Part shown: piece by piece, positions 28,787 to 39,129 of the stretch
Position numbering within the stretch: position 1 is the first letter of the stretch
Layout of the letters: each line of letters starts with the position of its first letter
From: Bacteroidota bacterium
GTDB lineage: Bacteria; Bacteroidota; Bacteroidia; Chitinophagales; Saprospiraceae
Assembly (NCBI GenBank): GCA_024642705.1
Contig: JAHEAQ010000001.1
Span: 176,225 to 240,224, forward strand
Direction: 5' to 3'
DNA: 64,000 nt
Translations under genes and position numbers: made by a program
The notes under the pieces: generated by a model
Told to the model about the DNA's origin: nothing
The model's input: only the letters and a program-made list of their open reading frames with translations
The model's database searches: none

Positions 28787-29056
28787 TTACCAGCTAGCTT
28801 TAGTTACACCAGGTATTAAACCTTCGTTAGCCATTTTTCTAAAAGTTACCCTATTGATTTTAAACTTTCTCATATAACCTTTAGGTCTCCCAGTCAATTC
28901 GCACCTATTGTGCAATCTTATAGAAGCAGAATTCTTTGGTAGTTTATCTAATTCCTCCCACTTTCCTTCAGCTTTCAACTGTTTTCTAAGCGTAGCATAT
29001 TTAGCAACTAACTTTTCTCTCTTTTTTTCTCTGGCGATAATCGATTTCTTAGCCAT
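28787..29056 (-). CDS. rpsN: 30S ribosomal protein S14 (long, zinc-independent form)
   Basis: 89 residues, the long form without the CxxC...CxxC zinc site of the short form; only one Cys remains ('[20 protein letters not shown]'). '[20 protein letters not shown]' and the terminal SW are typical. It lies between rplE and rpsH, as in the usual spc operon. Confidence 0.97.
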   Translation of the reverse strand: MAKKSIIAREKKREKLVAKYATLRKQLKAEGKWEELDKLPKNSASIRLHNRCELTGRPKGYMRKFKINRVTFRKMANEGLIPGVTKASW

Positions 29057-29076
29057 AATAAATTATATAGTGGTAA

Positions 29077-29634
29077 TTAATTTCTTTGATTTTTAAAAGG
29101 TAAACCTAAATGCTTTAATAAAGCTAAAGCTTCTGCATCAGTCTTTGCCGTTGTCACAAATGTGATATCCATACCCGTAATTTTATTGATTTTATCAATA
29201 TTAATTTCAGGAAAAATAATTTGTTCTGTTACACCCATGGTATAATTACCACGGCCGTCAAAACTTTTATCTGAAATACCTCTAAAGTCTCTTACTCGAG
29301 GCAATGCTACTGTAACAAAACGTTCTAGGAATTCATACATTCTATCTTTGCGAAGTGTTACTTTTGCGCCGATAACCATATCTTCTCGTAACTTAAAGTT
29401 AGAAACTGATTTACGTGCTTTAATAGGAACTGCTTTTTGTCCAGTGATTTGTCCTATTTCAACCAATGCATTTTCGGCTAACTTCTTATCTTGAGTAGCT
29501 CCACCAACACCTTGATTGATTGCTATTTTCTCAATTTTTGGAACTTCCATTACGCTTTTATAACTGAATTCTTCCATCATTTTTGGAACTACTTCTTCAG
29601 TATAAAACTTTTTTAATCTAGGTATATAACTCAT
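29077..29634 (-). CDS. rplE: 50S ribosomal protein L5
   Basis: 185 residues; binds 5S rRNA and contacts the P-site tRNA. '[20 protein letters not shown]', '[20 protein letters not shown]' and '[20 protein letters not shown]' are L5 motifs. Its start codon overlaps the rplX stop by one base (TAATG), implying translational coupling. Confidence 0.97.
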   Translation of the reverse strand: MSYIPRLKKFYTEEVVPKMMEEFSYKSVMEVPKIEKIAINQGVGGATQDKKLAENALVEIGQITGQKAVPIKARKSVSNFKLREDMVIGAKVTLRKDRMYEFLERFVTVALPRVRDFRGISDKSFDGRGNYTMGVTEQIIFPEINIDKINKITGMDITFVTTAKTDAEALALLKHLGLPFKNQRN

Positions 29635-29975
29635 TACTTAATAATTTCACCTGATTTTTTAGAATATCTTACTAATTTTCCATCCACTTCTTTTCTTCCA
29701 ATTCTTGTTGCTTCACCTGATTTAGGATCGATTAAAGAAAGATTAGAAATATGGAGTGGGGCAGGAATTTCATTAATTCCACCTGGATTATCATTAGAAG
29801 GCTTAGTATGTTTCTTAACAATATTTACACCGTCAACGATAGCTCTGTTTTTGTTAGGAAAAACTTCAAGTACGTTTCCTGTTTTACCTTTTGAAGCACC
29901 AGAAAGAACAATAACTTTATCACCTTTTTTAATGTGTAACTTAGGTGAAAACCTGTCTGAATTTGAATTTGCCAT
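29634..29975 (-). CDS. rplX: 50S ribosomal protein L24
   Basis: 113 residues with the KOW RNA-binding motif near the N-terminus ('[20 protein letters not shown]') and '[14 protein letters not shown]'. L24 initiates large-subunit assembly. It follows rplN by 13 bases and overlaps rplE by one base. Confidence 0.97.
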   Translation of the reverse strand: MANSNSDRFSPKLHIKKGDKVIVLSGASKGKTGNVLEVFPNKNRAIVDGVNIVKKHTKPSNDNPGGINEIPAPLHISNLSLIDPKSGEATRIGRKEVDGKLVRYSKKSGEIIK

Positions 29976-29988
29976 AATATTTGAATAA

Positions 29989-30354
29989 TTATAAAACTTC
30001 AGGAGCTAATGATACAATTCTCATGTAATTTTTATCTCTTAATTCTCTTGCAACAGGGCCGAAAATACGAGTTCCTCGAGGCTCACCGTTAACATTTAAT
30101 AAAACAACTGCATTGTCATCAAATCGGATGTAAGAACCATCTTTTCTTCTTATTTCTTTTTTGGTTCTAACTACAACAGCTTTTGAAACTGTTCCTTTTT
30201 TTACTCCATTTGGAGTAGCTTCTTTAACAGAAACAACGATTTGATCTCCTACAGATGCATATCTTCTTTTAGACCCACCAAGTACTTTTATACAAAGTAC
30301 TTCCTTTGCTCCACTATTGTCTGCGACTTTAAGTCTACTTTCAGTTTGTATCAT
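29989..30354 (-). CDS. rplN: 50S ribosomal protein L14
   Basis: 121 residues, one of the best conserved proteins here: '[20 protein letters not shown]', '[20 protein letters not shown]', '[18 protein letters not shown]' and '[19 protein letters not shown]'. It lies at the subunit interface. Follows rpsQ by 29 bases. Confidence 0.98.
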   Translation of the reverse strand: MIQTESRLKVADNSGAKEVLCIKVLGGSKRRYASVGDQIVVSVKEATPNGVKKGTVSKAVVVRTKKEIRRKDGSYIRFDDNAVVLLNVNGEPRGTRIFGPVARELRDKNYMRIVSLAPEVL

Positions 30355-30383
30355 TGCTGATAAATTTAAACGGTCTTAAAAAA

Positions 30384-30644
30384 TTATTTAGCTCTTTCAA
30401 TTATTTCTACTAATCTCCATCTCTTTCTTTTACTTAGAGGACGAGACTCAGTAATCTTAACTAAATCACCAATATTACATTCATTGCTCTCATCGTGAGC
30501 CATGAATTTCTTTGATTTTTTTACAAACTTCCCATAAATTGGATGTTGTAATTTTCTTTCTACAGATACAGTAATGGATTTATCCATTTTATTGCTGGTT
30601 ACTAAACCAATTCTCTGCTTTCTGATTGTTTTTTCTTCAGTCAT
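30384..30644 (-). CDS. rpsQ: 30S ribosomal protein S17
   Basis: OB-fold 16S rRNA-binding protein of 86 residues: '[20 protein letters not shown]', '[19 protein letters not shown]' and '[20 protein letters not shown]'. Lies in the rplP-rpmC-rpsQ-rplN order. Confidence 0.97.
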   Translation of the reverse strand: MTEEKTIRKQRIGLVTSNKMDKSITVSVERKLQHPIYGKFVKKSKKFMAHDESNECNIGDLVKITESRPLSKRKRWRLVEIIERAK

Positions 30645-30666
30645 TACTTAACTATTATAACCGCTT

Positions 30667-30927
30667 TTACTTACGTTTTCTTCTAGCAACAATTTTTGAG
30701 CGCATAGCTTTCTGATCATTTGTCATATTGCTTAACTCTCTTTTTCTTGCTTCAGTTTTTAATCTAGAAATATCTCTTCTTACTTCTTTCAGAGACATAG
30801 GATTATCTAATCCTTTTATAGCGTGATCGAATTTTAAACTTTTCAATTGAGCTTCAGTTTGCGAAATTTCGCTAGCTAAATCTGCATCAGAAAAGTCCTG
30901 TAATTCAATATATTTTTTAGTTGCCAT
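30667..30927 (-). CDS. rpmC: 50S ribosomal protein L29
   Basis: 86 residues, about 15-20 longer than the shortest L29 proteins because of a basic C-terminal extension (QKAMRSKIVARRKRK). The two-helix core is clear: 'LQDFSDADLASEISQTEAQL', 'LKFDHAIKGLDNPMSLKEVR' and 'RRDISRLKTEARKRE'-like. L29 sits by the exit tunnel, where signal recognition particle docks. Confidence 0.96.
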   Translation of the reverse strand: MATKKYIELQDFSDADLASEISQTEAQLKSLKFDHAIKGLDNPMSLKEVRRDISRLKTEARKRELSNMTNDQKAMRSKIVARRKRK

Positions 30928-30948
30928 TTTGAAAAATCTATTTAAAAT

Positions 30949-31368
30949 TTACTCTTGATAATCTCTTCTTACAATAGTTTTTGTTTGAACTGGTAATTTT
31001 TGTGCTGCTAATCTCAAAGCTTCTTTTGCAACTTCAAAAGGCACACCATCCATTTCAAATAAAATTCTGCCAGGCTTAATCACTGCAACATAATGATCCA
31101 GAGCACCTTTACCTTTTCCCATCCTAACCTCTGCAGGTTTCGATGTAATTGGTTTATCAGGAAATATTCGGATCCACACTGTACCTTCTCTTTTCATATA
31201 TCTTGTCATTGCAATCCTTGCAGATTCAATCTGTCTATTAGTGATATACCCTGGATCAAGAGATTTTAGCGCGAAACTACCAAAATTGATAGTACTTCCT
31301 TTATGAGCTAATCCATTATTTCGCCCTTTCTGCTGCTTCCTATATTTCGTTCTTTTCGGCTGTAACAT
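30949..31368 (-). CDS. rplP: 50S ribosomal protein L16
   Basis: 139 residues, near the A-site tRNA elbow. '[20 protein letters not shown]', '[20 protein letters not shown]', '[20 protein letters not shown]' and '[20 protein letters not shown]' are standard. A 92-base gap with a promoter-like sequence separates it from rpsC, longer than other gaps in this part of the cluster. Confidence 0.97.
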   Translation of the reverse strand: MLQPKRTKYRKQQKGRNNGLAHKGSTINFGSFALKSLDPGYITNRQIESARIAMTRYMKREGTVWIRIFPDKPITSKPAEVRMGKGKGALDHYVAVIKPGRILFEMDGVPFEVAKEALRLAAQKLPVQTKTIVRRDYQE

Positions 31369-31418
31369 TTTAATTTATGTTTTGAACGTTTTTTTAAACT
31401 ATTAATTAGAAAAATATG

Positions 31419-31446
31419 ACTTTCGTCCAAAAGAGGTGCGAAAGTA
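31419..31446 (-). promoter_or_regulatory. Promoter-like sequence with inverted repeat between rpsC and rplP
   Basis: The minus strand reads TACTTTCGCACC (31439-31446 for the -7-like part), one insertion away from TAnnTTTG and resembling the TTTGCACC of the rpsJ promoter. The same bases form an inverted repeat ACTTTCG (31439-31445) and CGAAAGT (31419-31425) around 13 bases. It may be an internal promoter, a hairpin in the mRNA, or both. Confidence 0.4.
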
Positions 31447-31460
31447 CGATTTTATTTTCA

Positions 31461-32159
31461 CTATCTATTAGATCTTCCTTTTCTTTTTGGAGTCTTTTTC
31501 TTTTCTACCCCAACATTAGGCGAAAGATCTCTTTTACCTAGCACTTCTCCTTTGCAAATCCATACTTTAATACCTATCTTTCCATACACTGTCAAAGCTT
31601 CATTCAATGCATAATCAATATCCGCTCTAAAAGTATGTAATGGAGTCCTTCCTTCTTTGTATTCCTCTGAACGTGCCATCTCAGCACCATTCAATCTACC
31701 TGAAATTCTAACCTTAATTCCTTCAGCACCTGCTCTCATTGTAGATTGAAGAGCCATTTTTATTGCTCTTCTATAATTAATTCTTCCTTGAATTTGCTTA
31801 GCAATAGACTCGCCGACAATATTTGCATCAAGTTCTGGCTTCCGAATTTCAACGATATTAATTTGAACTTCTTGACCAGTTAGATTTTTTAATTCTTCTT
31901 TTACTCTGTCTACTTCTTGTCCGCCTTTTCCAATAATTATACCAGGTCTAGAAGTATGCATAGTCACAGTAACTCTCTTAAGGGTTCTTTCGATAATTAT
32001 TCTTGCTAAACCTCCTTTTAGGATTCTTGCATTAAGATATGTTCTAATTCTCTGATCAGAAATTAGTTTATCACCAAATGTTTTTCCTCCATACCAATTA
32101 GAATCCCACCCTTTGATGATTCCTAATCTATTACCTATTGGATTTGTCTTTTGACCCAT
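31461..32159 (-). CDS. rpsC: 30S ribosomal protein S3
   Basis: 232 residues with the type II KH domain (about 40-110, '[20 protein letters not shown]') and the S3 C-terminal domain ('[20 protein letters not shown]', '[13 protein letters not shown]'). It lines the mRNA entry tunnel with helicase activity. The C-terminus is Lys/Arg-rich. rplV lies 20 bases upstream. Confidence 0.98.
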   Translation of the reverse strand: MGQKTNPIGNRLGIIKGWDSNWYGGKTFGDKLISDQRIRTYLNARILKGGLARIIIERTLKRVTVTMHTSRPGIIIGKGGQEVDRVKEELKNLTGQEVQINIVEIRKPELDANIVGESIAKQIQGRINYRRAIKMALQSTMRAGAEGIKVRISGRLNGAEMARSEEYKEGRTPLHTFRADIDYALNEALTVYGKIGIKVWICKGEVLGKRDLSPNVGVEKKKTPKRKGRSNR

Positions 32160-32178
32160 TTATTTGACTAATTTATTT

Positions 32179-32565
32179 TTATTCTTGAATTATTGGTTCA
32201 CCATCAAGTGCTTCTATGGCTTTTCTATTAGCGACAACCAAAGTAACATGATTGGTTCCTTTTCGAATCCTATGAGCTCTACCGTGAGGCGCAGGTCTAA
32301 ATCTTTTCAAAACGGTGCCTTGATCAGAAAAAACTGTTTTCACGTAAAGATTATATTCATCAGCGCTATAAGCCATATCTCCTTTATTCTCCCAATTTGC
32401 TACAGCAGATAGAACCAATTTTTCTAACCATGTCGCTGCTTCCTTTTTAGTGAACTTAAGGATATTAAGCGCATCATCAACAGATTTGCCTCTAATAAGG
32501 TCAACCACAAGTCTCATTTTCCTTGCTGACATCGGACAATTCTTCAATTTTGCAACTGCTTCCAT
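32179..32565 (-). CDS. rplV: 50S ribosomal protein L22
   Basis: 128 residues; its long hairpin lines the exit tunnel at the constriction. 'LKNCPMSARKMRLVVDLIRG', 'LVLSAVANWENKGDMAYSAD' and the hairpin motif 'RFRPAPHGRAHRIRKGTNHV' are visible. Follows rpsS by 31 bases. Confidence 0.97.
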   Translation of the reverse strand: MEAVAKLKNCPMSARKMRLVVDLIRGKSVDDALNILKFTKKEAATWLEKLVLSAVANWENKGDMAYSADEYNLYVKTVFSDQGTVLKRFRPAPHGRAHRIRKGTNHVTLVVANRKAIEALDGEPIIQE

Positions 32566-32596
32566 TTTATCTTAATTTAAGTCTTTATTCAATTAC

Positions 32597-32863
32597 TTAC
32601 TTTCTATTTCCAGCGTGCCCTCTAAAGCTTCTGGTTGGAGAAAATTCTCCTAATTTATGCCCAACCATATTCTCTGTAACGAAAACAGGAATAAAAGTTT
32701 TTCCATTGTGAACTGCAATTGTCTCACCGACCATGTCAGGAATTATCATAGAAGATCTTGACCAAGTTCTAATAACTGATTTCTTATTAGACTCTTTTGA
32801 TTTCACCAACTTATCTAAAAGTTTGTGAAAAACGTATGGACCTTTTTTTAATGAACGAGCCAT
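32597..32863 (-). CDS. rpsS: 30S ribosomal protein S19
   Basis: 88-residue head protein: '[20 protein letters not shown]', '[20 protein letters not shown]' and '[20 protein letters not shown]' are near-invariant. Starts 6 bases after the rplB stop. Confidence 0.98.
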   Translation of the reverse strand: MARSLKKGPYVFHKLLDKLVKSKESNKKSVIRTWSRSSMIIPDMVGETIAVHNGKTFIPVFVTENMVGHKLGEFSPTRSFRGHAGNRK

Positions 32864-32869
32864 GCTATA

Positions 32870-33697
32870 TTATTTTTTCTTTCTTTTTGATATAATAAGC
32901 TTGGAAGAAGCTTTTTTAGTATTCCTAGTTTTTTGACCTTTAGCCATAATTCCAGTTCTTGATCTTGGATGTCCTCCTGAAGATTTTCCTTCACCTCCTC
33001 CCATTGGGTGATCCACTGGGTTCATCGCTACCCCTCTTACTCTTGGCCTTTTACCAACCCATCTTTTTCTTCCAGCTTTACCCAACACTGTTAATCCATG
33101 ATCTGGATTAGAAGTTGAACCAATTGTTGCCTTGCAAGTTAATAATACACGTCTAACCTCACCAGAAGGTAATTTTACGACTGCATATTTCCCCTCTCTA
33201 CCCATCAAAGTCCCAGAAGTTCCAGCTGATCTAGCAAGAGCAGCCCCTTTTCCTGGAGATAATTCAATAGCATGAATAGCAGATCCTAAAGGAATTTCAC
33301 TTAAGTATAAAGCATTTCCTATATCCGGACTTGAACCTTTTCCAGAAAGAACAGTATCTCCCTCTTTTAATTTGTTCGGAGCGATGATGTATCTTTTCTC
33401 ACCATCAGCATAAACTATAAGTGCTATAAATGCAGTTCTATTTGGATCGTATTCAATAGATTTTACTTTTCCAGGAATTCCTTCTTTATCTCTATTGAAA
33501 TCAATTACTCTATATTTTCTTTTATGTCCACCTCCCAATTGTCTCATAGTCATCTTTCCATCATGGTTACGACCACCTGATTTTGATAACTTACGAACAA
33601 GACTTTTTTCTGGACTGTTCTCAATTACACCGCTGTAATCTAGACCAACTCTAAATCTTGTTCCTGGAGTAACTGGACTATACTTTTTAACTGGCAT
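32870..33697 (-). CDS. rplB: 50S ribosomal protein L2
   Basis: 275 residues; needed for subunit association and close to the peptidyl transferase centre. '[20 protein letters not shown]', '[20 protein letters not shown]' and the highly conserved '[20 protein letters not shown]' with the His that is essential in E. coli are present. Confidence 0.98.
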   Translation of the reverse strand: MPVKKYSPVTPGTRFRVGLDYSGVIENSPEKSLVRKLSKSGGRNHDGKMTMRQLGGGHKRKYRVIDFNRDKEGIPGKVKSIEYDPNRTAFIALIVYADGEKRYIIAPNKLKEGDTVLSGKGSSPDIGNALYLSEIPLGSAIHAIELSPGKGAALARSAGTSGTLMGREGKYAVVKLPSGEVRRVLLTCKATIGSTSNPDHGLTVLGKAGRKRWVGKRPRVRGVAMNPVDHPMGGGEGKSSGGHPRSRTGIMAKGQKTRNTKKASSKLIISKRKKK

Positions 33698-33725
33698 TTT
33701 TAAAAATTTACTATTCTTACACTAA

Positions 33726-34022
33726 TTAAATATCACCGAAGAAATCTATTTCCTCGCCTGCGGCAAGTGTAATTATTGCTTTCTTAAAAGAAGCAACTTT
33801 ACCTTTAATTAAGCCACTACGGGTATTTCTACTTTTAGCTTTTGCAGGCATTATTATTGTGTTAACCGAAGTTACATTTACACTATATAAGCCTTCAATA
33901 GCTTTTCTAACTTCTAACTTATTCGCATTTTTATTCACGATGAAGCTATACTGATTTTTAGATTCTGACAACAATTCCGCTTTTTCAGAAATTATTGGCT
34001 TTATTAAAATTTCTTTGGCCAT
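33726..34022 (-). CDS. rplW: 50S ribosomal protein L23
   Basis: 98 residues; tunnel-exit protein that recruits trigger factor and SRP. 'IIKPIISEKAELLSESKNQY'-like start (ILIKPIISEKAE), 'FIVNKNANKLEVRKAIEGLY' and 'VNTIIMPAKAKSRNTRSG' fit L23. It lacks any extension. Follows rplD by 18 bases. Confidence 0.96.
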   Translation of the reverse strand: MAKEILIKPIISEKAELLSESKNQYSFIVNKNANKLEVRKAIEGLYSVNVTSVNTIIMPAKAKSRNTRSGLIKGKVASFKKAIITLAAGEEIDFFGDI

Positions 34023-34040
34023 TTTACTATTAATTTATAC

Positions 34041-34685
34041 TTAAGCGAAAGTTTCTTTAATCTTATTTATACTGCTTTCAGACAAGATGATTGATTGCGC
34101 ATTCAAAATTTGAAAAGTATTAAGATCCTTAGCATTTACCACACCAGATTTTTTTACATTTCTGCTTGATAAATACAAATTTTTATCATAATCATTCAAT
34201 ACCAATAAAGATTTTTTATCAGTTGCATTCAAATTTGAAATCACTTTCAAAAATTCTTGTGTTTTTGGTTTATCAAAAGTAAAATCTTCTATTACAACAA
34301 TTTTACCTTCGTGGGCTTTAGCAGATAATGCAGAAGCTTTTGCTAAACTTTTAACTTTTTTATTAAGTTTGATATCGTAGGTTCTAGGTCTTGGTCCAAA
34401 AACTCTACCACCACCTCTAAAAACTGGACTTTTCAATGAACCTGCTCTCGCTGTACCGGTACCCTTTTGTTTCTTTACTTTCTTTGTAGAAGCAGTAATT
34501 TCACCTTTTTCTTTAGCCTTATGGGTGCCTTGTCGTTGAGCAGCTTGGTATGATTTTACTGCTAAATAAACAGCATGATCATTTGGCTCGATACCAAAAA
34601 TCTCACTTGGAAGCTCAACAGATCTTCCTGTAGACTTACCTTCTATATTTAAAACATCAACTTTCATTGCCGAATTACTTTTCAA
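34041..34685 (-). CDS. rplD: 50S ribosomal protein L4
   Basis: 214 residues; its loop reaches the exit tunnel ('[20 protein letters not shown]', '[20 protein letters not shown]'). In E. coli it also represses the S10 operon. Its start overlaps the rplC end by 11 bases, implying coupled translation. Confidence 0.97.
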   Translation of the reverse strand: MKSNSAMKVDVLNIEGKSTGRSVELPSEIFGIEPNDHAVYLAVKSYQAAQRQGTHKAKEKGEITASTKKVKKQKGTGTARAGSLKSPVFRGGGRVFGPRPRTYDIKLNKKVKSLAKASALSAKAHEGKIVVIEDFTFDKPKTQEFLKVISNLNATDKKSLLVLNDYDKNLYLSSRNVKKSGVVNAKDLNTFQILNAQSIILSESSINKIKETFA

Positions 34686-35295
34686 TTATGAAGTACGATC
34701 CTTTATGACCAGGAACAGCACCTTTAATTACTAATAAATTTTGTTCTGGGAACAATTTTAAAACTTCAAGATTTTTAACCTTTACTCTATTTCCTCCCAT
34801 TCTACCAGCCATTTTCATACCTTTGAAAACTTTAGCAGGATAAGAAGCCGCACCAACAGAACCAGGAGCTCTCAATCTATTATGTTGTCCGTGTGTAGCA
34901 TCACCGACACCCCTAAAATGGTGTCTTTTAACAACGCCTTGAAATCCCTTACCTTTAGTAATACCTACTGCACTAATTTTATCACCAATGGCAAACAATT
35001 CTTCGATAGTTACGGAATCACCAAGAGCTTTTTCTTTAGAAAAGTTTTTGAATTCAGTAGATTTCTTTTTCGGTGTTGTTCCTGCTTTAGAAAAATGACC
35101 AATTAATTGATTGGTGGTATTTTTTTCTTTTGCTTCACCAGTTGATAACTGCACAGCGTAATAACCATCCTTATCATCAGATTTAATCTGAGTTACTACA
35201 TTTGGTTCAACTTCAACGACAGTACAAGCAATATTCTTACCATTATCGTTGAATATGCTAGTCATACCGACTTTTTTACCTATGATACCGTCCAC
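34675..35295 (-). CDS. rplC: 50S ribosomal protein L3
   Basis: 206 residues. '[20 protein letters not shown]', '[20 protein letters not shown]' and the loop near the peptidyl transferase centre '[20 protein letters not shown]', whose Gln is methylated by PrmB in other bacteria, are visible. It follows rpsJ after 76 bases that contain a hairpin and T-run. Confidence 0.97.
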   Translation of the reverse strand: MDGIIGKKVGMTSIFNDNGKNIACTVVEVEPNVVTQIKSDDKDGYYAVQLSTGEAKEKNTTNQLIGHFSKAGTTPKKKSTEFKNFSKEKALGDSVTIEELFAIGDKISAVGITKGKGFQGVVKRHHFRGVGDATHGQHNRLRAPGSVGAASYPAKVFKGMKMAGRMGGNRVKVKNLEVLKLFPEQNLLVIKGAVPGHKGSYFIIEK

Positions 35296-35317
35296 GATAT
35301 ACTATTTTATTATGACC

Positions 35318-35346
35318 AAAAAAACCACAATACTAAATTAGTATTG
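35318..35346 (-). terminator. Attenuator-like hairpin between rpsJ and rplC
   Basis: A perfect palindromic stem (9-base arms CAATACTAA / TTAGTATTG, 35328-35346) is followed on the minus strand by TGG and seven T (35324-35318). It has terminator shape but is AT-rich, so it is likely weak or conditional, since the essential downstream genes must still be expressed. Confidence 0.5.
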
Positions 35347-35371
35347 AATATTTTTGAAAATTATTAAAAAA

Positions 35372-35680
35372 TTAAGTCAACTTCACTTGAATATCCACTC
35401 CTGAAGGAAGCTCTAATTTGGATAGAGCGTCTACGGTTTTCTGCGTTGGAGTGTAAATCTCGATCAATCTTTTGTGGGTACGCAATTGGAACTGCTCACG
35501 AGATTTCTTATTGACATGCGGGGAACGCAATACCGTAAATATTTCTTTCTCTGTTGGCAGCGGAATCGGACCCGTAACAACAGCACCACTATTCCGTACT
35601 GTTTTCACGATCTTCTCCGTTGATTTATCCACTAAATTGTGGTCATATGAACGAAGTTTAATCCTGATTTTTTGATTCAT
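35372..35680 (-). CDS. rpsJ: 30S ribosomal protein S10
   Basis: 102 residues; head protein and, as NusE, a transcription antitermination factor. '[20 protein letters not shown]', '[20 protein letters not shown]' and '[20 protein letters not shown]' are near-identical to other S10. It has its own promoter upstream and starts the S10 set. Confidence 0.98.
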   Translation of the reverse strand: MNQKIRIKLRSYDHNLVDKSTEKIVKTVRNSGAVVTGPIPLPTEKEIFTVLRSPHVNKKSREQFQLRTHKRLIEIYTPTQKTVDALSKLELPSGVDIQVKLT

Positions 35681-35718
35681 TACCTATTTGATTAAATGTA
35701 TTTATTTAAAAAGTGGTG

Positions 35719-35749
35719 CAAAGATAGTAAAATATCCCAACAACACAAT
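35719..35749 (-). promoter_or_regulatory. Promoter of the S10 ribosomal operon
   Basis: Minus strand TATCTTTG (35719-35726) followed by CACC is a consensus -7 box; TTG (35746-35748) lies 19 bases upstream as -33. It falls in the fusA-rpsJ gap, 38 bases before the rpsJ start. Confidence 0.65.
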
Positions 35750-35755
35750 ATTTTG

Positions 35756-37891
35756 TTAAACTTTTACTTCTCCTTTTGATTTAGCGATCACATCTTCCGC
35801 TACACTCTTAGGTGCAGCAGCATAATGTGAAAATTCCATAGAACTGCTAGCCCTTCCTGAAGTGATTGTTCTCAATTCTGTAACATATCCGAACATTTCA
35901 GACAAAGGTACCTCAGCAGATATCGAAATTGCACCACCAGTTCTTTGTTCTTGACCTTTAGGCAACCCTCTTCTTCTATTCAAATCACCAATAACTGGCC
36001 CAGTGTATTCTTCTGGAGAAACGATTTCCAATTTCATAATTGGCTCTAATAATACAGGTTTTGTTCTCGGAGCAGCAGCTCTAAAGCCTTCTTTTGCGCA
36101 TAATTCAAAAGCAATTGGTTTCGAATCGACTGCGTGTGTAGCACCGTCATAAACTCTTACTTTCATAGAATCAATACCATATCCAGCTAAAATGCCGCTT
36201 TCCATCATCGCCTTGAACCCTTTAATAATTGAAGGAAAATATTCTTTTGGAATAGAACCTCCAGTTATGCTATTTTGGAATTGTAATTTTTCTTTTCCAG
36301 ATTTAAAATCGTCAGAATCTAAGAACTCTTGATCGGCAGGCCCTAATTCGAACTGCATCTGAGCAAATAAACCAGAACCTCCAGACTGCTTTTTCAATCT
36401 TTCAGTATGATCCACTTGTTCTGTTAAAGCTTCTTTATAATTTACTTGAGGTGCTCCTTGATTGCACTCTACCTTAAATTCTCTTCTTAACCTATCAACA
36501 ATTATTTCTAGGTGTAATTCACCCATTCCACTAATGATAGTTTGGTTTGTATCAGGATCGAATCTTACTTTGAATGTAGGATCTTCTTCAGCCAATTTTG
36601 CTAAAGCCATACCTAATTTATCCATATCTTTTTGAGATTTCGGCTCAACCGCAACCCCTATTACAGGATCTGGGAACTTCATACTCTCAAGAACTATAGG
36701 ATGAGATTCAATACAAAGTGTATCTCCTGTTCTAATATCTTTAAATCCAACACCAGCTGCAATATCTCCAGCTTCTACCCTATCAATAGGATTTTGCTTG
36801 TTTGAATGCATTTGGTATAAACGCGAAATTCTCTCTTTTTTTCCAGTTCTTGAATTATAAATATATGAACCAGCATCTAGTACACCTGCATAAACTCTAA
36901 AGAAAGCTAACCTACCTACAAAAGGGTCAGTTGCAATTTTGAATGCAAGTGCAGTGAAAGGCTCATCATTAGAAGCTTTCCTGATTACTTCTTTCTCTGT
37001 ATCAGGATTTATTCCTTTCACAGAATCTACATCCATTGGGGATGGTAGGAAAGCACAAACTGCATCCAAAACAGCTTGAACACCTTTGTTTTTAAATGCA
37101 GATCCACACATCATTGGAACAAATTTATTGTCCAACACTGCTCCTCTTACTGCATTTATCATTTCTTGCTCCGTTATAGAATCTGGATCATCGAAGAATT
37201 TCTCCATCAAATTTTCATCATATTCTGCAACTGCTTCAAGTAATTTTTCTCTCCACTCTAAAACTGTGTCTACCAAGTCGCTAGGAATAGGGACTTCCTT
37301 GAAAGTCATTCCATTATCTTCATCATTCCACACTTTTGCTTTATTGGTAATCAAATCAACTACACCAATAAATGTTTCTTCTGCACCTATCGGAACTTGT
37401 AATGGAATAGCTTCTGAACCTAATTTTTCCTTAACGTCTTTAACAACAGAAAAGAAATCAGCTCCAGAACGGTCCATTTTATTTACAAAACCAATTCTTG
37501 GCACTTTATAATTATCTGCAAGTCTCCAGTTCGTTTCAGATTGCGGCTCAACACCACTAACTGCACAAAAAAGGAAAACCAATCCATCTAAAACTCTTAA
37601 AGATCTGTTCACTTCAACTGTAAAATCCACGTGACCAGGAGTATCGATTATATTCATCGGGTAATCCTGACCTTTCCAATTCCAATTAGTTTTTGTGGCA
37701 GCAGAAGTAATAGTAATTCCTCTTTCTTGCTCTTGCTCCATCCAGTCCATTGTCGCTGCACCATCGTGAACTTCACCTATTTTGTGACTTAACCCAGTAT
37801 AGTAAAGAACTCGCTCAGTTGTTGTTGTTTTTCCAGCATCAATGTGAGCTGCAATACCAATGTTTCTAGTGAATTTTAGATCTTTTGCCAT
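35756..37891 (-). CDS. fusA: Elongation factor G
   Basis: Ribosomal translocase GTPase of 711 residues. G1 '[19 protein letters not shown]', the switch region '[16 protein letters not shown]', G3 '[12 protein letters not shown]', G4 '[10 protein letters not shown]' and domain IV/V motifs ('[15 protein letters not shown]', '[14 protein letters not shown]', '[20 protein letters not shown]') are complete. It is encoded in the str order rpsL-rpsG-fusA; tuf does not follow, as usual in this phylum. Confidence 0.98.
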   Translation of the reverse strand: MAKDLKFTRNIGIAAHIDAGKTTTTERVLYYTGLSHKIGEVHDGAATMDWMEQEQERGITITSAATKTNWNWKGQDYPMNIIDTPGHVDFTVEVNRSLRVLDGLVFLFCAVSGVEPQSETNWRLADNYKVPRIGFVNKMDRSGADFFSVVKDVKEKLGSEAIPLQVPIGAEETFIGVVDLITNKAKVWNDEDNGMTFKEVPIPSDLVDTVLEWREKLLEAVAEYDENLMEKFFDDPDSITEQEMINAVRGAVLDNKFVPMMCGSAFKNKGVQAVLDAVCAFLPSPMDVDSVKGINPDTEKEVIRKASNDEPFTALAFKIATDPFVGRLAFFRVYAGVLDAGSYIYNSRTGKKERISRLYQMHSNKQNPIDRVEAGDIAAGVGFKDIRTGDTLCIESHPIVLESMKFPDPVIGVAVEPKSQKDMDKLGMALAKLAEEDPTFKVRFDPDTNQTIISGMGELHLEIIVDRLRREFKVECNQGAPQVNYKEALTEQVDHTERLKKQSGGSGLFAQMQFELGPADQEFLDSDDFKSGKEKLQFQNSITGGSIPKEYFPSIIKGFKAMMESGILAGYGIDSMKVRVYDGATHAVDSKPIAFELCAKEGFRAAAPRTKPVLLEPIMKLEIVSPEEYTGPVIGDLNRRRGLPKGQEQRTGGAISISAEVPLSEMFGYVTELRTITSGRASSSMEFSHYAAAPKSVAEDVIAKSKGEVKV

Positions 37892-37929
37892 GATATGATT
37901 GTACTAATAATATAATTTTCAATTAATAA

Positions 37930-38397
37930 TTATGTTCTGAAGTGAGCAAATGCTCTATTTGCTTCAGCCATCCTGTGCGTATCTTCTTTTCTTTTAACTG
38001 ATGCACCTTCTCCTTTGCTTGCTGAAATTAGTTCATTAGCTAATTTGTCAGCAATTCCTTTTCCATTTCTTTCTCGAGAGAACCTTATCAACCATTTCAT
38101 ACCAATGGAAGTTTTCCTTTTTCCAGGAATTTCAGTTGGAATTTGAAATGTCGCTCCTCCAATCCTTCTGCTTCTAACCTCAACTTGAGGAGTAGCATTT
38201 GAAAGTGCTTTTTGCCAAACTTCGTGAGGATTCTCCCCAGTTTTATCGGCAATAATATCCATAGCTGAGTAGAATACGTTCATAGAAACATTCTTTTTGC
38301 CAGCCAACATTAAATTATTGATAAACTTTGTTACCAATTGGTCTCCAAATCTAGGATCTGGAGCAATAACACGAACTTTTGGTCTTCTTTTTCTCAT
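37930..38397 (-). CDS. rpsG: 30S ribosomal protein S7
   Basis: 155 residues; nucleates the 30S head and touches the E-site tRNA. '[20 protein letters not shown]', '[20 protein letters not shown]' and '[13 protein letters not shown]' are diagnostic. Six bases after rpsL. Confidence 0.98.
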   Translation of the reverse strand: MRKRRPKVRVIAPDPRFGDQLVTKFINNLMLAGKKNVSMNVFYSAMDIIADKTGENPHEVWQKALSNATPQVEVRSRRIGGATFQIPTEIPGKRKTSIGMKWLIRFSRERNGKGIADKLANELISASKGEGASVKRKEDTHRMAEANRAFAHFRT

Positions 38398-38403
38398 GAA
38401 CGA

Positions 38404-38778
38404 TTATTTTTTAGGTCTTTTTGTTCCGTATTTTGATCTACTTTGAAGTCTATTATTTACACCAGCTGTATCTAAAGCTCCCCTTACAATTGTATATCTT
38501 ACACCTGGAAGATCTTTAACCCTTCCACCTCTTATTAAAACAATACTGTGCTCTTGTAAATTATGCCCTTCTCCTGGAATATATGCAATAACTTCGATTC
38601 CGTTAGTCAATCTAACTTTAGCAACTTTTCTTAAAGCTGAATTTGGTTTCTTAGGAGTAGTTGTGTAAACTCTTGTACAAACGCCTCTTTTTTGAGGGCA
38701 TCTATCAAGTGCTCTACTTTTACTTTTTGTAACTACTTTGGTTCTTCCCTTTCTTACCAGTTGATTAATTGTAGGCAT
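38404..38778 (-). CDS. rpsL: 30S ribosomal protein S12
   Basis: 124 residues; decoding-centre protein. '[20 protein letters not shown]', '[20 protein letters not shown]' and '[20 protein letters not shown]' are conserved. The lysines and the [10 protein letters not shown] loop at the usual streptomycin positions are wild type. First gene of the whole ribosomal run, about 100 bases downstream of a consensus promoter. Confidence 0.98.
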   Translation of the reverse strand: MPTINQLVRKGRTKVVTKSKSRALDRCPQKRGVCTRVYTTTPKKPNSALRKVAKVRLTNGIEVIAYIPGEGHNLQEHSIVLIRGGRVKDLPGVRYTIVRGALDTAGVNNRLQSRSKYGTKRPKK

Positions 38779-38884
38779 ATTCTTAAAAAATTTTTATTAT
38801 GCTTAATCTTTATTATTTGTTCTAAACCCTTTGAAAATAAGGTCTTATGACCCAACAGGAGACACCTATCCTCGAAAGCGAATG

Positions 38885-38916
38885 CAAATGTACGACTATT
38901 TTTCTGTTTTCCAAAC
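38885..38916 (-). promoter_or_regulatory. Promoter of the str operon (rpsL-rpsG-fusA)
   Basis: Minus strand TACATTTG (38885-38892) is a perfect TAnnTTTG -7 box; GTTTGG (38911-38916) is the -33 element, 18 bases upstream. The leader of about 100 bases to the rpsL ATG contains GGGTCATAAGACC (about 38841-38853), which can form a small hairpin, and is otherwise unremarkable. Confidence 0.75.
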
Positions 38917-39129
38917 TGTAAATACATTATTTTACATGTAAGTTCAATCCCATTTTAAATTGAGCAAATGCAATTATTCTAAATAAGGTTAAAATCACCT
39001 TGCATTTTGATTAAAAAGCAAATCAAATTTTGAAATATGCAACTTAAGGCTTATAAAATACTATAATCGTGCAAGAAAAAATTTAAGAATGATTATAATT
39101 GATAAAATTTTAGTAAAAAATAAACATGT
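38917..39129. other. Intergenic remainder between the str promoter and the GNAT gene
   Basis: The gap between rpsL and the acetyltransferase is 351 bases. Apart from the str promoter and leader it holds AT-rich sequence in which I see no gene, RNA or convincing promoter for the plus-strand gene. Confidence 0.5.

Noticed and set aside
38404-38778. Possible streptomycin-resistance allele of rpsL
   Set aside because: The [10 protein letters not shown] loop and surrounding residues are wild type.
38841-38853. GGTCTTATGACCC in the str leader as a regulatory hairpin
   Set aside because: Only a four-pair stem; too weak to claim a function.
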